A stretch of 64,000 nt of DNA from an alpha proteobacterium AAP38 (lineage in GTDB: Bacteria; Pseudomonadota; Alphaproteobacteria; Azospirillales; Azospirillaceae). How positions within the stretch are numbered: position 1 is the first letter of the stretch; every line of letters begins with the position of its first letter. The DNA lies in the NCBI GenBank assembly GCA_001296005.1, contig LJHR01000011.1:62001-126000 (forward strand). The letters run 5' to 3'. The translations under genes and the position numbers were made by a program. Of this stretch, positions 53,318-60,397 are shown one piece after another. Below the pieces are notes generated by a model that was given only the letters and a program-made list of their open reading frames with translations, did no database searches and was not told the origin of the DNA.

Positions 53318-54081
53318 CGCTGCCTGTCCGCTTCGTCATCTTCGCGGCCCCGCGCACCGGCAGCAATCTGCTGTGTGGTCTGCTGAACGGGCACCCCGAT
53401 ATCCTGTGCCATCACGGCCTGTTCAATCCCGGTGGTGTACATCTGGCCCGCGACCGGGCTGATCTGTTCCCCACCCTGGGGGACATGGCGGCGCGTGATG
53501 CCGACCCCGCCGGTTTTCTGTCCCGTGTCTGGGGTGCCGGTGGCTGTGTGCGCGCGGTCGGGTTCAAGATGAACCGGGGGGAATGCGCCCTGGCGGAACG
53601 GCTGCTGCTGGATGACCCGCCGGTCGTGAAGATCCTGCTGCGCCGGCAGAACCGCGTGCGGACCTTTGTGTCGGAGGAGATTGCCCGCTTCACCGGCGCC
53701 TGGGAAAGCTATGCCGGACAGGTGCTGCCGCCCGCCCCGTCGGTATGCATCCCGCCCGACGCCCTGATGCGCCATGCCGAACTGAACGCCGCCTATTACG
53801 CACGCGTCGAAGCGGCGTTGCGGGCCAGCGGACAGGATTGGCTGGAAACCGATTATGAGGCGCTGGCGAACCCACAGGAACTGGCCCGCATCCTGGCCCG
53901 GCTGGGTGTGGCGCCGCGCGGCACCCTGCCGGCCATCTGCCGCAAGCGCGCACCCGCCGACCTGCGCACCAACATCCTGAATTTCGATGAACTGGCCCAG
54001 GCGCTGCACGGCACCCCGCTGGCGGATGACCTGATGCGGCCCGACCTTCCCGATCTTGTCCGGCAACCCCTTGCATCTTGA
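53314..54081 (+). CDS. PAPS-dependent sulfotransferase-like protein
   Basis: A 255-residue cytosolic protein of the sulfotransferase fold. The 5'-phosphosulfate-binding loop is seen at the N-terminus (FVIFAAPRTGSNLLCGLLNGHPDI). The 3'-phosphate region follows in VVKILLRRQNRVRTFVSEEIARF, and a C-terminal ETDYEAL segment is also typical. This group is related to LPS or trehalose sulfotransferases. Its start overlaps the stop of the RibD-like reductase gene, so it should modify a product of the same pathway or an associated carrier. Substrate unknown. Only 10 bases separate it from the WD40 gene. Confidence 0.8.
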   Translation: MTLPVRFVIFAAPRTGSNLLCGLLNGHPDILCHHGLFNPGGVHLARDRADLFPTLGDMAARDADPAGFLSRVWGAGGCVRAVGFKMNRGECALAERLLLDDPPVVKILLRRQNRVRTFVSEEIARFTGAWESYAGQVLPPAPSVCIPPDALMRHAELNAAYYARVEAALRASGQDWLETDYEALANPQELARILARLGVAPRGTLPAICRKRAPADLRTNILNFDELAQALHGTPLADDLMRPDLPDLVRQPLAS

Positions 54082-54091
54082 GGACCCGACG

Positions 54092-55966
54092 ATGCCCGAC
54101 ATCCGCCATTCCCCCGCCAGTACAGCTTTGTTCACCCGGCATCGGGGACCGGTGACGTCCGTTGCTGCCATTCCCGGTACCGATCTGGCCGTGACGGGCG
54201 CCTATGACGGGGCGGTCGGCCTGTTCGATCTGGCGACGGGGGCGGTGTCGCTGCTGGGCTATCACCGACATCTGGTGAACCATGTGGCGGTTGATGCCGA
54301 CGGGCGGCGGGCGGCTTCCTCCTCCTCCGACTATGACATCCAGCTGTGGGACCTGGATGACCGCCGGCCCGGCCTGCTGTTGCGCGGCCATGCCGATGAT
54401 GTGGAATGTTTCGCGTTCGTCGATGCGGTGACGGGCGTCTCGGCCTCCCGCGACCGCCGCATCATTGTCTGGAACCTGGAAACCGGTGCCATCCGCCGCG
54501 TGATTGAGGGGCATGACAAGGATGTATTGTCGGTCACGGTCCGTGACGGGCTGATCTATTCCGCTGGTGACGACATGACACTGCGGCAATGGGACCTTGC
54601 CACCGGGGAGGCCCGCCATTGCTGGGGCCCGTTTGAGACGGAGACGGATACTTGTGCCGTCGATACGGCCCATCACCGGGCCATCCTGGGCTGTGATGAC
54701 GGGGTTATCCGTGTGTTCGACAGCCGGACCGGCGCCAGCCTTGCGGAAATCCCGGCCCATAGCTCGGGCATCAAGAAGGTGGCGGTATCGCCCGTCACGG
54801 GCGATATCCTGTCCTGTGCCTATGACCAGAAAATCCGCATCTGGGACAGCGGCGATTTCAGCCTGAAGGTGGAACTGGCCCCGCATGCGGCCAAATGGGA
54901 ACGCTCCTTCTGCTGGACCCCCGATGGTGCGCGCCTGCTGGCCGGCACGTTTGACGGCACCCTGCTGTCCTGGGACGCCGCCACCGGCGCCCTGCTGGGG
55001 GAGGTCGGGGGCGGTAGTGGCGAGCGTGGCAATGCTTGCTTTAACGAGGCGTCGGGCGCACCGGACGGGATGACGGCTCTGGTCGCCGATGATGGGGTGG
55101 TGCGTCTGGTCCATCTGCGCGATGGTCTTGCCGAACTGACCGCCCTGACCGAACCCGCCGCCGGCCGCGTGCTGATGAATGCCGTGACGCGTGATCCGGC
55201 GACGGGCCGTGTCGCGACGGGCGCCCATGATCACCGCCTGCATCTGTTCGATGCGCTGGGCAACGGCTTAGTGTCCACCGCGTCGGTGGCGTTGGGCCAG
55301 GGTCCCATCAATTGCCTTCGCTTCGCCCCCCATGCCGGCCATGAGGGGGCGATCTTCGCCGCCTGCTACAGCGGGGCCATCGTCCGCTATCTGCCCCAGA
55401 CGGGCGAACAGCGCACTTATCCGCTGCATGACGGTGCGGTGAAGGCGCTGCGTCTGCACCCCGCCCTGCCGCTGGGCGTCAGCTGTAGTGCCGATGGCGG
55501 CCTGCTGACCTGGACGCTGGCGGGGGAGCGGGTGCGCGATTTCCCCGGCCATACGGCCATTGTCGATGATGTCGATTTCTCGCCCTCGGGCAATCTGATC
55601 GCCAGCGCGTCGCGCGATTTCACGCTGCATGTCTACAGCGTTGCCGATGGCCGCCTGATCCAGGCGGTCGATATGGGGCGGCGGTCACCGAAGTCACTCT
55701 GTTTCTGGGATGAACAGACGGTGCTGGTCGGTGATTACTGGGGTGCTGTCCTGAAGCTCGATGTTGCGACGGGCAGGGTGGAACGCCGCACCGTGGCGGC
55801 CAACGGCCTCAGCTCCATCACCCGCTGTGCCGGCGGGGTTGCCGTCTCCTCCTATGACGGGGCCGTGCATCTTCTGTCGGTACCCGACCTCGCCATCCTC
55901 TCCACCTACCGCGTCATGACCCAGCGCCTGGACAAACTGCCCGGCTGGTCCGACCGGGCCGCCTGA
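54092..55966 (+). CDS. WD40-repeat protein, ToxC-like candidate
   Basis: A 624-residue protein built almost wholly of WD40 repeats, about twelve, enough for two propellers. Examples are RHRGPVTSVAAIPGTDLAVTGAYDGAVGLFDL, ASSSSDYDIQLWDLDD, GVSASRDRRIIVWNLETG, YSAGDDMTLRQWDLATG, ILSCAYDQKIRIWDSGD and ASASRDFTLHVYSVADG. It has no signal peptide, so it is cytoplasmic, and no kinase or other fused domain. Pure WD40 proteins of this size are rare in bacteria. One is reported, from memory, in the toxoflavin (tox) operon together with a GTP cyclohydrolase II and a RibD-like enzyme, as here. GAGG sits 9 bases before the ATG. Confidence 0.85.
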   Translation: MPDIRHSPASTALFTRHRGPVTSVAAIPGTDLAVTGAYDGAVGLFDLATGAVSLLGYHRHLVNHVAVDADGRRAASSSSDYDIQLWDLDDRRPGLLLRGHADDVECFAFVDAVTGVSASRDRRIIVWNLETGAIRRVIEGHDKDVLSVTVRDGLIYSAGDDMTLRQWDLATGEARHCWGPFETETDTCAVDTAHHRAILGCDDGVIRVFDSRTGASLAEIPAHSSGIKKVAVSPVTGDILSCAYDQKIRIWDSGDFSLKVELAPHAAKWERSFCWTPDGARLLAGTFDGTLLSWDAATGALLGEVGGGSGERGNACFNEASGAPDGMTALVADDGVVRLVHLRDGLAELTALTEPAAGRVLMNAVTRDPATGRVATGAHDHRLHLFDALGNGLVSTASVALGQGPINCLRFAPHAGHEGAIFAACYSGAIVRYLPQTGEQRTYPLHDGAVKALRLHPALPLGVSCSADGGLLTWTLAGERVRDFPGHTAIVDDVDFSPSGNLIASASRDFTLHVYSVADGRLIQAVDMGRRSPKSLCFWDEQTVLVGDYWGAVLKLDVATGRVERRTVAANGLSSITRCAGGVAVSSYDGAVHLLSVPDLAILSTYRVMTQRLDKLPGWSDRAA

Positions 55967-56016
55967 TGGCGGCCTGCCTTCACCCATCGATCTGCTGCTT
56001 CATCAAGGAGGTTTGC

Positions 56017-57702
56017 ATGTTCACGAACAAAGTTCTCCATCGTCTCGGTATCGCCGGCATGGCGGGTGCCGCCCTGCTGATGGCAGTGCAGGCTCAGGCC
56101 CAGCAGAAGGCCGCATCCGGGACGCCACCGATCCCCACGCCCGCGCCGATGTGCGCCGTATCCCCATCCACCTTCCAAAGCTGGCTGGCGGGCACGCCGA
56201 CGGCGGGGAACCCCGCTTCCTTCGTCGCCCCCAACAGTGCCACCTTCACCGTCAACAGCGCCAACCCCGACTGTTCTTTCTACCAGTGGGGCCAGCAGAT
56301 GTTCCTCTGGCTGATGAGCCCGAACGCGTCCGGCACGCTGAACCTTTATTCGTCCAGCTTCTACAATGTCATCAAGACGGACACTGGCTTCAATTATGTG
56401 CAGAACCCGGCCACGTCCTCGACCACCAATCTCAAGGCCGGCGCTCTGCCGAAAATCCCCCTGAATCTCAGCGTGCGTGTCAACAAGCCGATCGGCGCCG
56501 CCGCAGCAGAGCGGGCCAAGTCGCGTCTTGCCGTCAACCGCACCGTCATCGCCAAGGTCACAGGCACCGGCGCCGCAGCGACGACTTCGGGCCAGACCGT
56601 GGATGAAACCGGTCAGGCCGATGGCGGTGTGCTGGTCGTGAAAGGCAGTCCTGTGTATCTGAGCGGCACCAGTGGTCCCGCCACTTATCCCGTCGTCTAT
56701 TACGGCATTGCCGTGAATGACGTGTTCAATGGGCTGCGCGTCAATAATGGCAATGTTGCCTATTTCAACGACACCACCAACCCCAATGTCGGCAACATGC
56801 CGGTCACCCTGCCACAGGCGCAGCAGATCCAGACCGCATCCGGCACCACCTTCGCCGATATCAATCAGCTGGCGGTGGAGGTGAAGACATCCTGGGTTGA
56901 CGCCGCCTATGTGCCCAAGGCGGCATTGCCGTTCCTGATCCAGGGAACAGCCGATGTGCCGGCCTTCACCAGTTCCACGGATGGCAGCGGCAATCTTGTC
57001 CTGACCTGGGACGGGACGACCATGGCGACGCGCACCCTGGCGCTGATCGGCATGCATGTCGTCGGCTCAGTGGCAGGACACCCGGAAATGGTCTGGGCCA
57101 CGTTCGAGAGCAAGTTCAACGCCCCGGACAACAGCTATTTCTATTATGACAATACCTACAACACGACCAGCCAGACCTGCACCAACGGCGGCACCACCTG
57201 TGTAAAGCAGGTGCCATTTATCGGGGCCATTCCGACCCTGCTGTACAATGGCACGCTGACCAGCGCGCCGACATCCATCGCGCAGACGGCTTCGTCCGCC
57301 AATAATGACGGCACCATCAATTCGGTGGCTTCCAGCCTGGTGCCCACCAATGTCGTGCGCCTGAACCCCTGGGGCAATCAGCAGCCCTCGGCGGCGGCGG
57401 TTGCCAACAGCGTCATTACCAACAACACCAACCTGCTGTCCCTTGACCTGTCTGTGGATGGGCAGTTGCTGACCACTGGCACCAACGGGCCGGTCCTGGC
57501 AAGCTATACCCAGGTGGGCAGCATCTGGAGCAACGGGGTCATCCCGTTCCTGTTCAATACACAGCTGTTCGGGTCCCTCTATCTGGCCAACACGACCATG
57601 GAGACCTTTGAACAGTCCACGACCCAGAACCCGACGGCGCAGAACTGCTTCACCTGCCACAGCACCTCGCCCGGCGCCACGGTCAGCCACGTTTTCAACT
57701 GA
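56017..57702 (+). CDS. Secreted protein with C-terminal CxxCH motif, function unknown
   Basis: A 561-residue exported protein. A signal peptide (MFTNKVLHRLGIAGMAGAALLMAVQAQAQ) is followed by a Pro-rich linker and a large Ser/Thr/Asn-rich beta domain (FYQWGQQMFLWLMSPNASGTLNLYSSSFYNV, ALIGMHVVGSVAGHPEMVWATFESKFNAPDNSYFYYDN). A single haem-binding motif lies 15 residues from the end (NCFTCHSTSP). This points to a monohaem c-type protein of the periplasm or cell surface. AAGGAGG precedes the ATG. It follows the WD40 gene by 50 bases and ends at a strong terminator, so it may belong to that operon. I do not recognise a named family. Confidence 0.75.
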   Translation: MFTNKVLHRLGIAGMAGAALLMAVQAQAQQKAASGTPPIPTPAPMCAVSPSTFQSWLAGTPTAGNPASFVAPNSATFTVNSANPDCSFYQWGQQMFLWLMSPNASGTLNLYSSSFYNVIKTDTGFNYVQNPATSSTTNLKAGALPKIPLNLSVRVNKPIGAAAAERAKSRLAVNRTVIAKVTGTGAAATTSGQTVDETGQADGGVLVVKGSPVYLSGTSGPATYPVVYYGIAVNDVFNGLRVNNGNVAYFNDTTNPNVGNMPVTLPQAQQIQTASGTTFADINQLAVEVKTSWVDAAYVPKAALPFLIQGTADVPAFTSSTDGSGNLVLTWDGTTMATRTLALIGMHVVGSVAGHPEMVWATFESKFNAPDNSYFYYDNTYNTTSQTCTNGGTTCVKQVPFIGAIPTLLYNGTLTSAPTSIAQTASSANNDGTINSVASSLVPTNVVRLNPWGNQQPSAAAVANSVITNNTNLLSLDLSVDGQLLTTGTNGPVLASYTQVGSIWSNGVIPFLFNTQLFGSLYLANTTMETFEQSTTQNPTAQNCFTCHSTSPGATVSHVFN

Positions 57703-57728
57703 TCTTCCGACCTTCCCTGAAGCCTTGC

Positions 57729-57763
57729 CCCCGCCACGGTGCTCCCGTGGCGGGGTTTCTTTT
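57729..57763 (+). terminator. Strong intrinsic terminator closing the ribD-like/WD40 operon
   Basis: An 11-bp perfect stem (CCCCGCCACGG 57729-57739, CCGTGGCGGGG 57745-57755) is followed by TTTCTTTT. Confidence 0.9.
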
Positions 57764-57912
57764 AGAGCTGTTTTCGGTTGACCGGAAACAGCTCCGGCGG
57801 CAACCGCCGCCGCGCGGCACGTGCCGCGTAAGCCCGAGTTGCGGATGCAGCGCCGGCGCTTGAGGAAACGAAGAGCTAGAGCGTGATTCCGGTCAACGGA
57901 AACACGTCTAGA
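57764..57912. repeat. Palindromic intergenic repeat element (MITE/REP-like)
   Basis: About 150 bases with related inverted ends: a left palindrome around CGGTTGACCGGAAACAGCTC (ends near 57794) and a right one around GAGCGTGATTCCGGTCAACG (from about 57881). The GC-rich middle contains nested palindromes (CGGCGGCAACCGCCG, GCGGCACGTGCCGC). The CCGGTCAACCGGAA-type core is familiar from repeated intergenic elements of alphaproteobacteria. No coding capacity. Confidence 0.65.
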
Positions 57913-59146
57913 AGCGCAGGGTACGGCGGTAGAGATGGCGGGCCGTCAGCGGGTCACCGCCCGCGCGGTGATAGGCGGCGTGATAGTCCGCCGCATTCAT
58001 GCCATTTACGCTCATGTTGGCGTGATCCGCGCCATAGAGGAAAAGGGACGGTGCGCGCCGGGCCAGCGCATCGATCCATTCCTCATAAAGACGTTGTTTG
58101 CCTGACAGGCCGTGATGCAGGGCGCTGTAGATGGTGCAGAAGGCGTTGCTCCACCAGATGGCCGAACCGGGCCGATCCTCGATCCGGTCCAGCAGGGCCG
58201 CCGGTTCCAGGATGTTGCAGCGCAGATAATCGCGCCCGATGGCCCGGTAACGTTGCCAATGGTCGGCAAACCGGTCTGCCCCACCCCAGCGGGACAATTC
58301 CCCCTGCCACAGACGCTCCATTTCCACCCAATCCATCTGCCCCGGCGTGACACCGGGCCAGAGATAGAAATGCGTGTCGCTGCAGCGGGCGAATTCCCGC
58401 TTCAGATAAGCGGGATAGTCGTGCCCGTCCCAGCCCTCGTCCAGACGGCGACGAAAATCCAGGGCATGCTGGCTGTAATCGAAGAACAGGATACGGCTGT
58501 CGGCGGTGAAGCCATGGGTTTCCAGAATCCGGTTGGGCTTCAACCCGGCGGCCACGCAATAAAGCCGCGACAGGGGGCGCGGAAAATCCGGCAATGGATC
58601 ATCCACGTCCGCGTAATTCTCATAATTCAGCACGAAAACCCCGCGCTCTCCCTTGGCGCCCATTTCCGCCAGAAAGGCCAGGAATGGCCCGGCCCCGCCC
58701 ATGTCGGCCCCTAGGTCCAGCAGATGCGGTGACAGCGCCGCGCCGAACGGCACGGGCGACAGCGTGGCGGGATCGGGCCGTCCCGCCGCCTGCCAGCGGG
58801 TCAGATCAACCAGAAGGCAGCGGTCGGACGTGCCCGCCAGGATCATGTCCTTGTCTGCCGCCCATGTGGCCAGTGCGTTAAAGGCGCTGACCGCCTTGCC
58901 CCCGGCGGGGCCGGCATGTTCGGTCAGGATATGGCCATAACCCTGGATCAGCAGGGTATGGTACCCGGCATCGGCGGCGCGCGACAGCAGCCGGGGCAGG
59001 GAGGCATCCTCCAGAATATCGCCGGCATAGTTCCAGCGCAGCCAGGAAACCGTGAGGTCCCGCGCCCGGCCTGCGGCTGTGCCGGGCCCCGCTGCCCCCA
59101 CCACCCCCAGCAGGGCGCAGGCCAATCCGTCCAAGATCATTCCCAT
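57908..59146 (-). CDS. Unrecognised 412-residue protein, possible TIM-barrel or Rossmann enzyme
   Basis: The N-terminus (MGMILDGLACALLGVVGAAGPGTAAG) is hydrophobic and may be a signal or anchor. The following half reads like a TIM-barrel start (LTVSWLRWNYAGDILEDASLPRLLSRAADAGYHTLLIQGYG). The C-terminal half has a distinctive block ILETHGFTADSRILFFDYSQHALDFRRRLDEGWDGHDYPAYLKREF. Its FDYSQHALDF form resembles the nucleotide-binding turn of some SAM-dependent enzymes. I cannot name the family. ATG codons at 59146 and 59140 are equally possible; no clear ribosome site is seen. It is transcribed away from the neighbouring glycosyltransferase operon and may be functionally linked to it. Confidence 0.65.
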   Translation of the reverse strand: MGMILDGLACALLGVVGAAGPGTAAGRARDLTVSWLRWNYAGDILEDASLPRLLSRAADAGYHTLLIQGYGHILTEHAGPAGGKAVSAFNALATWAADKDMILAGTSDRCLLVDLTRWQAAGRPDPATLSPVPFGAALSPHLLDLGADMGGAGPFLAFLAEMGAKGERGVFVLNYENYADVDDPLPDFPRPLSRLYCVAAGLKPNRILETHGFTADSRILFFDYSQHALDFRRRLDEGWDGHDYPAYLKREFARCSDTHFYLWPGVTPGQMDWVEMERLWQGELSRWGGADRFADHWQRYRAIGRDYLRCNILEPAALLDRIEDRPGSAIWWSNAFCTIYSALHHGLSGKQRLYEEWIDALARRAPSLFLYGADHANMSVNGMNAADYHAAYHRAGGDPLTARHLYRRTLRF

Positions 59147-59236
59147 GCTGCAACCATGAATATTGATATTATGGTGATGACAAAATACCATAAGGAGAAA
59201 TCTATCATATGACTTAATGATGGGGTCGGGCGCGGC

Positions 59237-60397
59237 GTGGCAACCCGGATCATCCTTCTGCAGGACGCGGTGCATTTCCCCTCCTTCGGTGGCGGGAACA
59301 AGGCCAACCGCCTGCTGATGGAGGCGCTGGCGGCGCACGGCTTTGATTGCTGGTCGCTGTGCCGCCCGGCGGGGGCGGGTTCGGTGCTGGCGCATCAGTT
59401 CGGCAGGGAGGGCCTTGCCGCGCGCGGCATCGCCGTGCCCCAGACCGAAGACGGGACGCAGCGTTACCGCCATCAGGGTGTGCAGGTGGAGGTGATTAAT
59501 TTCACCGGCGCCGATACGCAGTCCCTGATCGCCGCCCGGCTGCGCGCCATTGATGCCGACTGGATATTGGTATCGGACGACCGTGATGGCCGCTTGCTGA
59601 ACCCGGCCCTGAGTGTGGCGGCGGATCGCACCATCGCCCTGGTTCACACCCATACGCATCTACCCTTCGGCCCCGCCGCCACCGCGCCCGATGCCGCGCG
59701 CCGTGACAGGTTGAAACGGGTGCGCGCCCTGGTCGCCGTCAGCCGCTATAGCCAGGATTACATCCGCCAGCATGGCGGGCTGACGTCATCGCTGCTCTAT
59801 TTTCCGGTCTTCGGGCAGGGCCTATTCCCCCAACGGCGGCCCCCGGCGGATGGCACGGTGATGATGATCAATCCCTGCGCCGTGAAGGGCCTGTCCATCT
59901 TCCTGGCCTTGGCCGACCGGTTTCCCGACACCCCCTTCGCCGCCGTTCCAACCTGGGGCGCGGATCAAGCCGTGCTGGAACAGCTGTCGGCCCGGCCTCA
60001 TATCCGCATCCTGGAACCGGCGGACGCGGTGGGCACGGTCCTGGCCCAGGCCCGCATCCTGCTGGCCCCCTCCCTGATCCCCGAAACGTTCGGGTACGTC
60101 GCGGTGGATGCCATGCTGCGCGGCATCCCCGTCCTGACCGGGAACCAGGGCGGTCAGGGGGAGGCTGGGCTGGGTGCCGCCACCGCATTGCCTGTCCGAC
60201 CGCTCGATGCCGATGGGTCGGTGTCCGAACAGGATATCGGCCCATGGCAGGCGGCCCTGCACCCCCTTCTCAATGATCCCGCGCATTATGCGGAACAGTC
60301 GCTGCGCGCCTGGCAAGCGGCGATGGCGTTCCTGCCCCGCACGGATGTCAGTCACTTCATCCGGTTCCTGTCGATGCTGGAGCGTCCAGATGTCTGA
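59237..60397 (+). CDS. GT4-family glycosyltransferase
   Basis: A 386-residue GT-B glycosyltransferase. The N-terminal domain shows LLQDAVHFPSFGGGNKANRLLMEALAAHGFDCWSLCRP. The C-terminal nucleotide-sugar domain shows MMINPCAVKGLSIFLALADRFPDTPFAAVPTWGA and RILLAPSLIPETFGYVAVDAMLRGIPVLTGNQGGQGE, with the GT4 E-x7-E-like region. The frame opens with GTG at 59237 (MATRIILLQDAVHFPSFGG), which matches a GT-B N-terminus. The stop overlaps the start of the ATP-grasp fusion gene. Donor and acceptor are unknown. Confidence 0.82.
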   Translation: MATRIILLQDAVHFPSFGGGNKANRLLMEALAAHGFDCWSLCRPAGAGSVLAHQFGREGLAARGIAVPQTEDGTQRYRHQGVQVEVINFTGADTQSLIAARLRAIDADWILVSDDRDGRLLNPALSVAADRTIALVHTHTHLPFGPAATAPDAARRDRLKRVRALVAVSRYSQDYIRQHGGLTSSLLYFPVFGQGLFPQRRPPADGTVMMINPCAVKGLSIFLALADRFPDTPFAAVPTWGADQAVLEQLSARPHIRILEPADAVGTVLAQARILLAPSLIPETFGYVAVDAMLRGIPVLTGNQGGQGEAGLGAATALPVRPLDADGSVSEQDIGPWQAALHPLLNDPAHYAEQSLRAWQAAMAFLPRTDVSHFIRFLSMLERPDV

